IMG/VR virus record: IMGVR_UViG_3300042905_004017
Coordinates: 1 to 61,443 of that record
DNA from: a virus
Length of the DNA stretch: 61,443 bases
Reading direction: 5' to 3' (one strand)
Shown: positions 52,529 to 61,228 of the stretch, piece by piece
How positions within the stretch are numbered: the first letter of the stretch is position 1
Layout: each line of letters opens with the position of its first letter
The notes under the pieces: model-generated
Told to the model about the DNA's origin: nothing
The model's database searches: none
Seen by the model: only the letters and a program-made list of their open reading frames with translations
Made by a program: the position numbers and the translations under genes

Positions 52529-53904
52529 GTGATTTTATGTCAGCTGCTGAACAGGCTAAAGAAAAATTAGGTCCTAGCCTCTGTTTGGCCAAATGGCAGC
52601 AGGTAAGCCTGCACCTTCCTACTGGATTGACCAATAGTTGCTATCATCCGCCACTACATGAAATAGATTCAAGTTTGTTAAGAGATAATCCCAGTGCATT
52701 GCATAACACACCTTACAAAAAAACTCAGCGTCAAATTATGTTACGCAACGAAAGGCCGGAGGAATGTAGTTATTGTTGGACACAAGAGGACATAGGGAAT
52801 TTAAGCGATAGGCATTACAGATCTGGTGAACCATGGGCTGCGGAGCACTTTGACGCTATCGTCAATTCCACTGGCGACGAGGACGCTATTCCTTCCTATG
52901 TGGAAGTCAATTTCAACCATGCTTGCAACCTCAAGTGTAGCTATTGCAGTCCGCAGTTTAGTAGCAGCTGGGGTGAGGAAATTGGAAGATTTGGAGGATA
53001 TCCCACTAGTACTATTCATAATGATGTTTCCCATTTTACAGGTCGCAGAAAACCTATCCCCGCTCGTGAGGAAAATCCTTACGTAGATGCATTCTGGGAA
53101 TGGTGGCCAAGTCTATATCCAAAACTAAAACATTTTAGAATGACCGGCGGCGAGCCCTTGATGGATCGCAATACATATCGTGTGTTTGACTATGTGTTAG
53201 CATTTCCTAAATCTGATTTGCACATTGATGTCACTAGCAATTTTAGTGTGGAACAAAAGTTATACGATCAGTATCATGATTATGTAAAAAGATTGTGCGA
53301 TACTAACATAGAACACTTTATGCAATATGTTAGTTTAGACTCAGGAGTACGTGGCCATGCCGAATATATACGTCACGGCTTGGACTTTAATAGAGTACAT
53401 GAAAATGTTCATAGATATTTGGATAAGATTCCCAATAGAAACAGTTTAAGTTTTATTGTCACAATGAGTAATTTAAATGTGCTTGGACTACAAACTTTGC
53501 TACAGTGGATTTTATCATTACGACTTTTATATAGTAAAACATATCAAAGAGTTTGGTTTGACACGCCCATACTGAGACAACCCACTTGGCAAAGTTTGCA
53601 GATACTTCCGCCTGTGTATACCAAACGATTGCAGGATGTGGTAGATTGGATGCGAGCAAATTTAGAAACCACTGAACGACCATTTCAAGGATTTAAAGAC
53701 TACGAAGTGCAAAGATTACAACGAGTCGTAGATTGGATGCGAGAAGGTAGCAAATTAGATCAAGAATATGTTAAACTACAACGTGCTGATTTTTTTAGAT
53801 TCTTTAATGAGCACGATAAACGGAGAAATACTTGGTTTTTGAATGCCTTTCCAGAAATGCAAGAGTTCTGGAATGAATGTAAATATCATGCCCAAAATTC
53901 ATAA
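52522..53904 (+). CDS. Radical SAM protein, type A
   Basis: A 460-residue radical SAM enzyme. Cys135-x3-Cys139-x2-Cys142 (CNLKCSYC) is the iron-sulfur/SAM motif, and TGGEPLM follows at ~209-215. The N-terminal auxiliary cysteines are Cys21 (CLAKW), Cys40 (SCYHP) and Cys82/Cys85 (ECSYC), the same layout as the proteins at 17281 and 53888. C-terminal FFNEHDKRRNTWFLNAFPEM matches the shared tail. It overlaps neighbours on both sides. Radical SAM enzymes of this kind with auxiliary clusters modify peptides, sugars or cofactors; nothing in the sequence names the substrate here. Confidence 0.87.
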   Translation: MVSDFMSAAEQAKEKLGPSLCLAKWQQVSLHLPTGLTNSCYHPPLHEIDSSLLRDNPSALHNTPYKKTQRQIMLRNERPEECSYCWTQEDIGNLSDRHYRSGEPWAAEHFDAIVNSTGDEDAIPSYVEVNFNHACNLKCSYCSPQFSSSWGEEIGRFGGYPTSTIHNDVSHFTGRRKPIPAREENPYVDAFWEWWPSLYPKLKHFRMTGGEPLMDRNTYRVFDYVLAFPKSDLHIDVTSNFSVEQKLYDQYHDYVKRLCDTNIEHFMQYVSLDSGVRGHAEYIRHGLDFNRVHENVHRYLDKIPNRNSLSFIVTMSNLNVLGLQTLLQWILSLRLLYSKTYQRVWFDTPILRQPTWQSLQILPPVYTKRLQDVVDWMRANLETTERPFQGFKDYEVQRLQRVVDWMREGSKLDQEYVKLQRADFFRFFNEHDKRRNTWFLNAFPEMQEFWNECKYHAQNS

Positions 53905-55240
53905 CGAAACAGATTTAGAATACAAGCGTAGAGTGATTGACATTAAGTCCGAATCATTCTGCGGAGCAAAATGGTATAACGCAACTATATGGTTAGGCAG
54001 TGGCATGACTACCAGTTGCCATCATCCGCTCCCGCATAAAGTCAGCGTTCTAGAAGTGCAAGCAAATCCTCGAGTATTACATAACACAACCAAAAAGAAA
54101 GAGGAACGTCGTCAAATGCAAGCAGGCCAAAGACCAGCTGGTTGCGAATATTGTTGGAAGATCGAAGACATCGGTCGCGACAACGTTAGTGATCGTGTTT
54201 ACAAAACGGTAATATATTCAGATGAGGATTTGGAACATGCATACAACACTAGCTTCGACAAAGATATCAATCTTCGCACTCTTGAAATCAGTTTTGACCG
54301 TACTTGTCAGTTTGCTTGCTCTTATTGCAATCCTGCATTCAGTAGTACTTGGGTCAAAGACATTAATACCAATGGGCCTTATGTGGAACTTGAGTCTGAC
54401 GGTAGGAACCATTTTACTCATAGTCATGATAGTGCTCAGTTGTTTAAATTTGGTCAAGATAATCCATACGTCACAGCATTCTTCCAGTGGTGGGAATCAG
54501 ATCTCCACCGAACCTTAGATGAATTGCGTATAACCGGCGGCGAACCACTAATGTCAGGTTATACCTGGCAATTGCTTGATTGGTTCAAAACAAATCGAGG
54601 CCGAAGCAAAACACGATTGGCAATCAATTCTAACCTAGGAGCTCAAGTTGATCTCGATCGCTTATTTGAAAGTGTGGACTCACCCATTGACTTATACACT
54701 AGTAATGAAAGTATCGGAGCTCATGCAGAGTATATTAGAGACGGACTGGTTTGGGACGATTGGGCTAATAATATAGAATTAACATTAGATCATCAAGTAG
54801 GCAATAAATTACGTGGCTTACACATTATGTGCACCATTAATGCTTTGTGTTTAGAAAGTCTTACAGAATTTTTAGATCTCATAATAGAATGGAAACAAAA
54901 CTACGGACGCGATTTCCCTAGCTTTACGTTAAACATATTACGATTTCCTAGTTTTCAAAGTCCACTTGTGTTGTCGGACGAAACAAGAACACGACATAAA
55001 AATAATTTAGAGGCCTGGTTGGCGGCAAATAATAATGAATACCTGCATCAACATGAAGTAAATCATGTGCAACGCCTAATTGATTATTTAGATATTGTAA
55101 AAACTCCACACGCAGGAGCAGCAGAACAAAAAATATTACAACGAGATTTTAAAAAATTTTATCAACAGTATGACAAACGACGAGAAAAAAAATTTATAGA
55201 AACGTTTCCTAACTTGGTAGATTGGTACAATAAATTATGA
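53888..55240 (+). CDS. Radical SAM protein, type A
   Basis: A 450-residue radical SAM enzyme, paralogue of the preceding gene. The core motif is Cys140-x3-Cys144-x2-Cys147 (CQFACSYC), with TGGEPLM. The N-terminal cysteines are Cys25 (CGAKW), Cys44 (SCHHP) and Cys86/Cys89 (GCEYC). The tail is FYQQYDKRREKKFIETFPNL. ATG 53888 is preferred to 53843 or 53873 because it leaves a leader of about the same length before the first cysteine motif as in the paralogue. It overlaps the preceding gene by 17 bases and the next by four. Tandem duplication followed by divergence is likely. Confidence 0.87.
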   Translation: MPKIHNETDLEYKRRVIDIKSESFCGAKWYNATIWLGSGMTTSCHHPLPHKVSVLEVQANPRVLHNTTKKKEERRQMQAGQRPAGCEYCWKIEDIGRDNVSDRVYKTVIYSDEDLEHAYNTSFDKDINLRTLEISFDRTCQFACSYCNPAFSSTWVKDINTNGPYVELESDGRNHFTHSHDSAQLFKFGQDNPYVTAFFQWWESDLHRTLDELRITGGEPLMSGYTWQLLDWFKTNRGRSKTRLAINSNLGAQVDLDRLFESVDSPIDLYTSNESIGAHAEYIRDGLVWDDWANNIELTLDHQVGNKLRGLHIMCTINALCLESLTEFLDLIIEWKQNYGRDFPSFTLNILRFPSFQSPLVLSDETRTRHKNNLEAWLAANNNEYLHQHEVNHVQRLIDYLDIVKTPHAGAAEQKILQRDFKKFYQQYDKRREKKFIETFPNLVDWYNKL

Positions 55241-56700
55241 GTGTTAAAGGATTTTATAATAAAGGATATGTGTATAATGAGAGAGCTCCGTATTTTATTG
55301 AACGTGAGCAACTTACAGATAGACAATGGCAATTGCTTACTGAAAGCAAAACATTTTGCATGATGCCGTGGGTACACATGCATGCTTTTCCAGATGGTCG
55401 CGCATATCCGTGTTGCCTTGCAGATTACTGGTATCCAGTTGGAGACTTACGTAAGAACACAATGAAGGAAATATGGAATCAAGAATCTTACAAAACCATG
55501 CGAAAGAATATGCTGGAAGATAAGCCTTGTAAAGAATGCAACAAATGTTATGAACAAGAATCAAACGGTTTTTTTAGTTTAAGACATGACGGAAACCGCA
55601 ATTACGGACATCATATAAAAGAAGTTGATCAAACTGCCAACGATGGCTACCATCCAGAATTTAAAATAAGATATTGGGATGTGAGGTTTAGCAATCTTTG
55701 TAATTTCAGTTGTCGTAGTTGCGGTCCGATCTTTAGTAGTAATTGGTATAATGATCATGTCAAGTTGTACAATCGCAAACCTGATGTGCTTGGCAGAGAA
55801 ATGGCCAGGGTTGAATATACAGCAGGTGACGAAGATACTATGATAGAGCAAATGCTTCCGCATATTCCGTATCTTGAACAAGTTTATTTTGCCGGCGGCG
55901 AACCTCTAATCATGAAAGAACATTACTTCATGTTAGAAAAATTGATCGAACATGGTAAAACAGATGTGCGTATTCAATACAACACAAACTTCAGTGAACT
56001 TGCTTATAAAGATAAACATGTTTTTGATTACTGGCGACATTTTAAAAACGTCAGCGTTGGTGCTAGTTTAGACGCATCTGGAGCTAGAGCCGAACTTATG
56101 CGTCGAGGCACAGATTGGAAACAAACTGTAGAAAATCGACAAAGAATGATAGCAGAAGTTCCGCATGTTGATTTTTATGTTAGTGCTACAGTTAGTGCTA
56201 TGAATGTATTACACGTATTAGACTTTCACCGTGAATGGACAGAGTTGGGTCTGATTCAAGCAAAGGATTTTAATATCAATTTATGCCAATCGCCAGACTG
56301 GTATCGACCAAATATTTTTCCTAAAGAATTTAAAGAAAGAGTTATTGTTCCAAAATATCAAGAACACATAGAATGGTTGAAAAACAAAGACTCTTTAAAA
56401 CGTGCTACTAATGGATTTGAATCATTGTTAAAGTTTATTTTGTCAAATAATAAAGAAGAAATTCAAGTTCATGAATTTGAGTATGAAACATTTAAAGGGG
56501 AAAGTTGGCCAAGCTGGAATGATTTTTGTAACGGAGTTAAGTCAAAAAATAGTTTGATAAATGAAGAAATTGATCAATTTGTTCAATCAATTAAACAAAC
56601 GAGAGGACTTCAAGAGTTTAAAAATCAAATTAAAAAATTAGATGAAATTAGAAATGAAAATTTTTGGAAAGTATTCCCCGAATTAAATGAATTTGCCTAA
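55237..56700 (+). CDS. Radical SAM protein, type B
   Basis: A 487-residue radical SAM enzyme of a second subtype. The N-terminal segment is CMMPW (Cys41) followed by YPCCLAD (Cys59/Cys60) and CKECNKC (Cys98/101/104), rather than the CxAKW/SCHHP of type A. The core motif is Cys155-x3-Cys159-x2-Cys162 (CNFSCRSC), with AGGEPLI at ~218-224. It resembles radical SAM proteins described as having a half-SPASM 'twitch' domain at the N-terminus. C-terminal LDEIRNENFWKVFPEL is a variant of the type A tail. An ATGA overlap joins it to the preceding gene. Confidence 0.87.
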   Translation: MSVKGFYNKGYVYNERAPYFIEREQLTDRQWQLLTESKTFCMMPWVHMHAFPDGRAYPCCLADYWYPVGDLRKNTMKEIWNQESYKTMRKNMLEDKPCKECNKCYEQESNGFFSLRHDGNRNYGHHIKEVDQTANDGYHPEFKIRYWDVRFSNLCNFSCRSCGPIFSSNWYNDHVKLYNRKPDVLGREMARVEYTAGDEDTMIEQMLPHIPYLEQVYFAGGEPLIMKEHYFMLEKLIEHGKTDVRIQYNTNFSELAYKDKHVFDYWRHFKNVSVGASLDASGARAELMRRGTDWKQTVENRQRMIAEVPHVDFYVSATVSAMNVLHVLDFHREWTELGLIQAKDFNINLCQSPDWYRPNIFPKEFKERVIVPKYQEHIEWLKNKDSLKRATNGFESLLKFILSNNKEEIQVHEFEYETFKGESWPSWNDFCNGVKSKNSLINEEIDQFVQSIKQTRGLQEFKNQIKKLDEIRNENFWKVFPELNEFA

Positions 56701-57895
56701 GACAATTTGCATGCTGCCGTGGATAAGCATAGAAACAAGTCCAATTGGTACGGCCAGACCTTGTTGTTTGGCTATTGATGAAATCACAGATGATACAGGT
56801 AGAAAATATGATCTAAATAAAACAGACTTACAGACCATATATAACAGCACGTACATGCAAAAATTACGACAGCAATTTCGTGCAGGAGAAAAACCTGAAA
56901 CGTGTAATCGTTGCTGGCAAGAAGAAGATGCTGGTCGTGCAAGTAAAAGAATTTATAGCAAGATAAGGTTAAAAGAGTTTGTTGATAAAGTTGACTATGC
57001 AAACGATACCCCTGATCAGCTTTGGTTTGTTGATTTAAAACTAGGCAACATTTGTAATCTCAAATGTAGAATATGTGGTTCTTGGTCTAGTAGTAGATGG
57101 GCACAAGAAGAAATAGATTACATACCGGAATTAAAAAACAAAAAAGACCATCTTGCCTATAAATTTTTACAACAAGGCGCATGGCCGCGTAAGACACAAA
57201 CATTTTGGAACAATCTTCGAGAACTATTGCCTAATATTAAATATTTTGAATTTACCGGCGGCGAGCCTTTTATGATTCAAGAGCACTTTGATTTATTACA
57301 GTATGCAGTTGATCAAGGCCATGCTCAAAATATTGATATACATTACAATACTAACGGAACTCAATGGCCAGATGCACATGAATTATGGAAACACTTTAAA
57401 CGTGTAGATATTGCATTTAGTATTGATAATGTAGAACAAAGATTTGAATATGAACGCTACGGAGCAAAATGGAATGAAGTTACAGAAAATATAAAAAATT
57501 TTCATGATTTACGTGATCAATATCGAGGTAAAATTACAACACAGGCATGCATGACAATCAATATTCAAAATGTGTATTACCTAGAAGATCTATGTGCCTG
57601 GATTAATACACAAACGTTTGATGATCATTATTTTAATATGTTACATGATCCTAAACACATGTGTGTTGATAACCTAACCGAGGCAGCAAAACAAATTGTC
57701 GTAGAAAAATTAAAAGCAGGCACTTTTACACCTAGACATCGAGCAGAAATTTTGCGTATTATCAAATTTATAGAAAATGGCGCAGGATCTGATGGTGAAG
57801 AATTTGTTTTTAAAATGAAAAAAACAGACCAATATCGAAAACAAAGTTTTGAAGATACTCATCCAGAAATAGCCAGAGCAATGGGGTATGACTAA
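56687..57895 (+). CDS. Radical SAM protein, type B
   Basis: A 402-residue enzyme of type B. CMLPW (Cys8), RPCCLAI (Cys26/27) and TCNRC (Cys73/76) form the N-terminal set. Cys123-x3-Cys127-x2-Cys130 (CNLKCRIC) is the SAM-cluster motif, with TGGEPFM and IHYNTNGTQ following. It ends QYRKQSFEDTHPEIARAMGY, a tail related to the FPE motif of the others. It overlaps the previous gene by 14 bases and the following glycosyltransferase-like gene by eight. Confidence 0.87.
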   Translation: MNLPKTICMLPWISIETSPIGTARPCCLAIDEITDDTGRKYDLNKTDLQTIYNSTYMQKLRQQFRAGEKPETCNRCWQEEDAGRASKRIYSKIRLKEFVDKVDYANDTPDQLWFVDLKLGNICNLKCRICGSWSSSRWAQEEIDYIPELKNKKDHLAYKFLQQGAWPRKTQTFWNNLRELLPNIKYFEFTGGEPFMIQEHFDLLQYAVDQGHAQNIDIHYNTNGTQWPDAHELWKHFKRVDIAFSIDNVEQRFEYERYGAKWNEVTENIKNFHDLRDQYRGKITTQACMTINIQNVYYLEDLCAWINTQTFDDHYFNMLHDPKHMCVDNLTEAAKQIVVEKLKAGTFTPRHRAEILRIIKFIENGAGSDGEEFVFKMKKTDQYRKQSFEDTHPEIARAMGYD

Positions 57896-58784
57896 ACTAC
57901 AATTGGTTTTATCGCAAAATTGTTATACTTCTTTTCACCAACCTTGGTTAGTAGACCTTGTATCAGATTATTTTGATATAGTTTATATTGAGCACAATCT
58001 CACACTTGATAAAAGAGCTATTTTTGTTACAAATGTACTCAGTAATGATAATAAATGGATAGATAAAGAAAGAAAATTAATAGTAGATAATCTTTGGGAA
58101 ATATATCAACCTAGTCATGATCATAATCGTAGATTAGTTCTTGTAAATAAAAATTGGTTTTGGTATAATGAATCACTATGGTATAGATACCTAGGATATC
58201 ATAATCATATTCCTAATCTTAAAATTTCTAAAAATGGTTTATTGTTGATGCATCTAAAAAAATTGCATAGAACAGAACTTTTTGAAAAATTGAATCTTGA
58301 TAATTTATTGTTTAGTTATGTTGCGGCTGGTTATACTATATCTAATGATATGGATTATAATGATGGTGAATGGCAACGATACTTCAATCCAGACTGGTAT
58401 AATTCTACCGCATTTAGTATAGTAGCAGAAACTATGGTAATGCCTAAAGATCCTTTGTTTGTTACAGAAAAAACCTTTAAGCCAATTGCCTTTCAACATC
58501 CTTTTATAATATTAGGACAACCAGGTATTTTAAGATATTTACGATCGCTAGGCTTTGAAACATTTGAAAATATATTTGACGAATCGTATGATAACGAAAA
58601 TGCAATTGATAAAAGATTAACAAGCGTTGTGAATCAAATCAATAATTACTCACATAAAAATTATGATTTGTACACTCTCAAAAAACTTACACATAATAAA
58701 GAATTGTTTTTCAACGAACAACTAGTAAAAGAAAAAATTAAAAAAGAAATTATAGAACCTATTTTAGAATATGCAGAAACCTGA
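57888..58784 (+). CDS. Glycosyltransferase-like protein (GT10/fucosyltransferase-like C-terminus, tentative)
   Basis: A 298-residue protein. The C-terminal half contains FVTEKTFKPIAFQHPFIILG then QPGILRYLRSLGFETFENIF and DESYD (~200-250), a pattern widespread in phage and bacterial proteins. It resembles the donor-binding [T/S]-E-K-x-x-[K/R]-x-[I/L] segment of fucosyltransferase-type GT-B enzymes. The N-terminal half (QNCYTSFHQPWLVDLVSDYF, WFWYNESLWYRYLGY) has no clear motif. It lies between two type B radical SAM genes and overlaps both. Glycosyl transfer is likely but the donor sugar is unknown. Confidence 0.52.
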   Translation: MTKLQLVLSQNCYTSFHQPWLVDLVSDYFDIVYIEHNLTLDKRAIFVTNVLSNDNKWIDKERKLIVDNLWEIYQPSHDHNRRLVLVNKNWFWYNESLWYRYLGYHNHIPNLKISKNGLLLMHLKKLHRTELFEKLNLDNLLFSYVAAGYTISNDMDYNDGEWQRYFNPDWYNSTAFSIVAETMVMPKDPLFVTEKTFKPIAFQHPFIILGQPGILRYLRSLGFETFENIFDESYDNENAIDKRLTSVVNQINNYSHKNYDLYTLKKLTHNKELFFNEQLVKEKIKKEIIEPILEYAET

Positions 58785-60069
58785 TAAACTATGTATGGCA
58801 CCATGGACGCATACATATCTCAGTCCTCAAACTGAAAGGCGTCTATGTTGTGCTAGTAGAGAACCTGCACAAAATTTTGCACAATACATAGATGTTAGTT
58901 CTGGTACAGGTCAATACATTCCAATCTCATTAGAACAGCATTGGAATGGTAATCATATGCGTAGTGTACGCCAACGAATGTTAGCAGGAGAAACACTACC
59001 TGAGTGCGAAGTATGTAACGAAAAATTACTAAACACAGACGTTTACCGCAGTTATTTTAATAATTTGTTTGCACATAAGTATCAACAAGTGTTAGAAAGT
59101 ACCGACGAAACAGGATATACAACTATGCAACCTGTTAGTTGGGATTACAGATTTAGTAATCTCTGTAACTTCAAATGCCGTATGTGCGGCGACATGTTGT
59201 CTAGTAGTTGGGAAAGTGAGCAAAGACAACACAATATGATCAATTGGCAGGATCCAAAAAATAATTGGATGCGGCCTGAAATCAAACACGAAATTGAACA
59301 GTTCCAGACAACTCAGATTGAAGCCGAGTTTGCAGCAGCAGTAGAGGACCACCGTATAGAGGAAGTGTATTGGGTGGGCGGAGAACCGTTAATGTATGAA
59401 CAGCATTGGCGGTATATGCAGCGCATTATAGAACTGGGAGATGGACCTAAAGTTTATGCTAGATACAATACTAATCTTAGTCGTGTTAATTACAGAGGCT
59501 GTAATCTTTATAGCGATATACTTACTAAACTGCGCGATTGGCAAATATGTGCCAGCATCGATGGCACAGGCCAAATTGGAGAATATATCCGAACAGGCCT
59601 TGATTATGAGGCATGGCTTGCTAACTTTAAGGAAGGAATTAGAATCTCTACGCACCGAAGGCAAATGAGATTAGACTTTACGCTTACCCTTCCGGGCATG
59701 TTTGAAGTAACGAATATACAGCAGTTAGCCGACAAGTTGGGTGTTGACATTCTGGCCAAGGTTGTGTTTAGTTTTACGCCGGACATAGTTATGTCACCTT
59801 TAGCCCTACCTAGATCCTTATTAGATCCTTGGGTAGACGAAACAATAATGGAACTTGGCACAGATGGCCCGTTAAAGGATATCTTGATTCAGCTTAAAAC
59901 ACGCCCTACCTTCCAAGAGCAATATGGTGAAACGGTATACCGTCAAGGTATTGCTCGAGGACGAGCTCGTGTGTTACAATTAGAATCTATTCGTAGTCAA
60001 AATATAACTATGGATGAAATACTATCAAAAAGAACGGATGTATATGAGTGGTGGACGGCCATCAGTTAA
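58771..60069 (+). CDS. Radical SAM protein, type B
   Basis: A 432-residue enzyme. The N-terminal cysteines are Cys8 (CMAPW), Cys26/27 (RLCCASR) and Cys79/82 (ECEVC). The core is Cys132-x3-Cys136-x2-Cys139 (CNFKCRMC), with VGGEPLM and YARYNTNLS. It is the last radical SAM gene of the run. Its C-terminal part is less like the others, ending DEILSKRTDVYEWWTAIS. It overlaps the previous gene by 14 bases and the next by about 30. Confidence 0.87.
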   Translation: MQKPDKLCMAPWTHTYLSPQTERRLCCASREPAQNFAQYIDVSSGTGQYIPISLEQHWNGNHMRSVRQRMLAGETLPECEVCNEKLLNTDVYRSYFNNLFAHKYQQVLESTDETGYTTMQPVSWDYRFSNLCNFKCRMCGDMLSSSWESEQRQHNMINWQDPKNNWMRPEIKHEIEQFQTTQIEAEFAAAVEDHRIEEVYWVGGEPLMYEQHWRYMQRIIELGDGPKVYARYNTNLSRVNYRGCNLYSDILTKLRDWQICASIDGTGQIGEYIRTGLDYEAWLANFKEGIRISTHRRQMRLDFTLTLPGMFEVTNIQQLADKLGVDILAKVVFSFTPDIVMSPLALPRSLLDPWVDETIMELGTDGPLKDILIQLKTRPTFQEQYGETVYRQGIARGRARVLQLESIRSQNITMDEILSKRTDVYEWWTAIS

Positions 60070-61228
60070 AGTTGTATTAAGAAATCCTTTAAACTATAGT
60101 GATCAAATTGACTACACTATAATTCCACATGACAATATTCTAGCACGAGATTGGACAGTAGCACTAAAATTGTTACTAGAATCAAATAGTTTGTTAGAGA
60201 AAAATTTTTGTTTTATAGGTTTTCCAAATAATTCAAGAAATATAGAATATCTTTGTAACGAAATCAATCGAGCAATATTTCAAATTAATACATTTAATGC
60301 CAGCTTGCAATGGCAAAAACAAGGATTACAATCATACATAATTGAAGATTTTTTTACTCCTGATGTTGTAAGATTCGGAGAAGAATATGAAACCGGACAC
60401 CAGGGTAATAAAGTGCATCATGACGATACTTATTATGCACAACATTTAGGTTTGCAAACTAAACAAAGTGCGTTAAACAGACTGCATAATCATTTTGAGA
60501 AGCTACAAGGTACTGTAGATAATTTGAGTTCTTATTACTTAGTAGCCGATTATGAAACAAAATATGCTATAAGACAATTAAATAATTTGTGTCATGAGTT
60601 AGAAAATTTACTTTTAAGTCAACACAAGCAGAAATATTTAAAAGAATGGATAAGACCAAGCCAAATAACCACGTGGTTACATGCAACCAGATATCACTTA
60701 ACAAATGAACACAAGCAACTCTTTTTAGTAAATAAATTTGATAGAAAATTTGGACATGTTTACATGCACTGGAGTCAGATTGGAAAAACTTACTATGAAG
60801 TATTCAGAGACGAGAACGCTCCTGATCTAATAGATACGGTATGTGATGCAATAACACAACTGGAATATTACAGCGGAGAGTTTGATGTTGAATGGGGCCA
60901 AGATACAGTTTATGGTAACCCAAACACAACTTGGGTAACTAAAGATTTAGATTTGTTTTATAATTGGTTAATCAAAAACAACAAAGATCCTGATGATCCT
61001 AATTTGTGTAATGGGTACATTCCAATTGGAGAAATAGATTTACAAAAATCGTTTGGATCAAAAAACAAGTTTGATATATGGGAAATTTTAAGCAGTCATC
61101 TTGACATTTACAGTATTGAAGTTGACGGAATAAAAAAAACGTATGAATATTGTTGGACGGATGCTAGTTATAAACAAATGCAAATAGACATAATGAAACC
61201 AGGATATGATTTTAGTAGCAGGCGGTGA
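60038..61228 (+). CDS. Uncharacterised protein, accessory operon
   Basis: A protein of about 396 residues with no recognised catalytic motif. It opens VKVVLRNPLNYSDQIDYTII and contains VHHDDTYYAQHLGLQTKQSA then LNRLHNHFEKLQGTVDNLSS, followed by IRQLNNLCHELENLLL. The mix of conserved-looking His/Asp and helical segments suggests a folded, perhaps metal-binding, protein. Starts at 60014, 60038 and 60044 are possible and none has a strong ribosome site; 60038 was chosen because only the first residues differ. It overlaps the radical SAM gene upstream and the SGNH gene downstream, so it belongs to the same unit. Confidence 0.6.
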   Translation: MYMSGGRPSVKVVLRNPLNYSDQIDYTIIPHDNILARDWTVALKLLLESNSLLEKNFCFIGFPNNSRNIEYLCNEINRAIFQINTFNASLQWQKQGLQSYIIEDFFTPDVVRFGEEYETGHQGNKVHHDDTYYAQHLGLQTKQSALNRLHNHFEKLQGTVDNLSSYYLVADYETKYAIRQLNNLCHELENLLLSQHKQKYLKEWIRPSQITTWLHATRYHLTNEHKQLFLVNKFDRKFGHVYMHWSQIGKTYYEVFRDENAPDLIDTVCDAITQLEYYSGEFDVEWGQDTVYGNPNTTWVTKDLDLFYNWLIKNNKDPDDPNLCNGYIPIGEIDLQKSFGSKNKFDIWEILSSHLDIYSIEVDGIKKTYEYCWTDASYKQMQIDIMKPGYDFSSRR

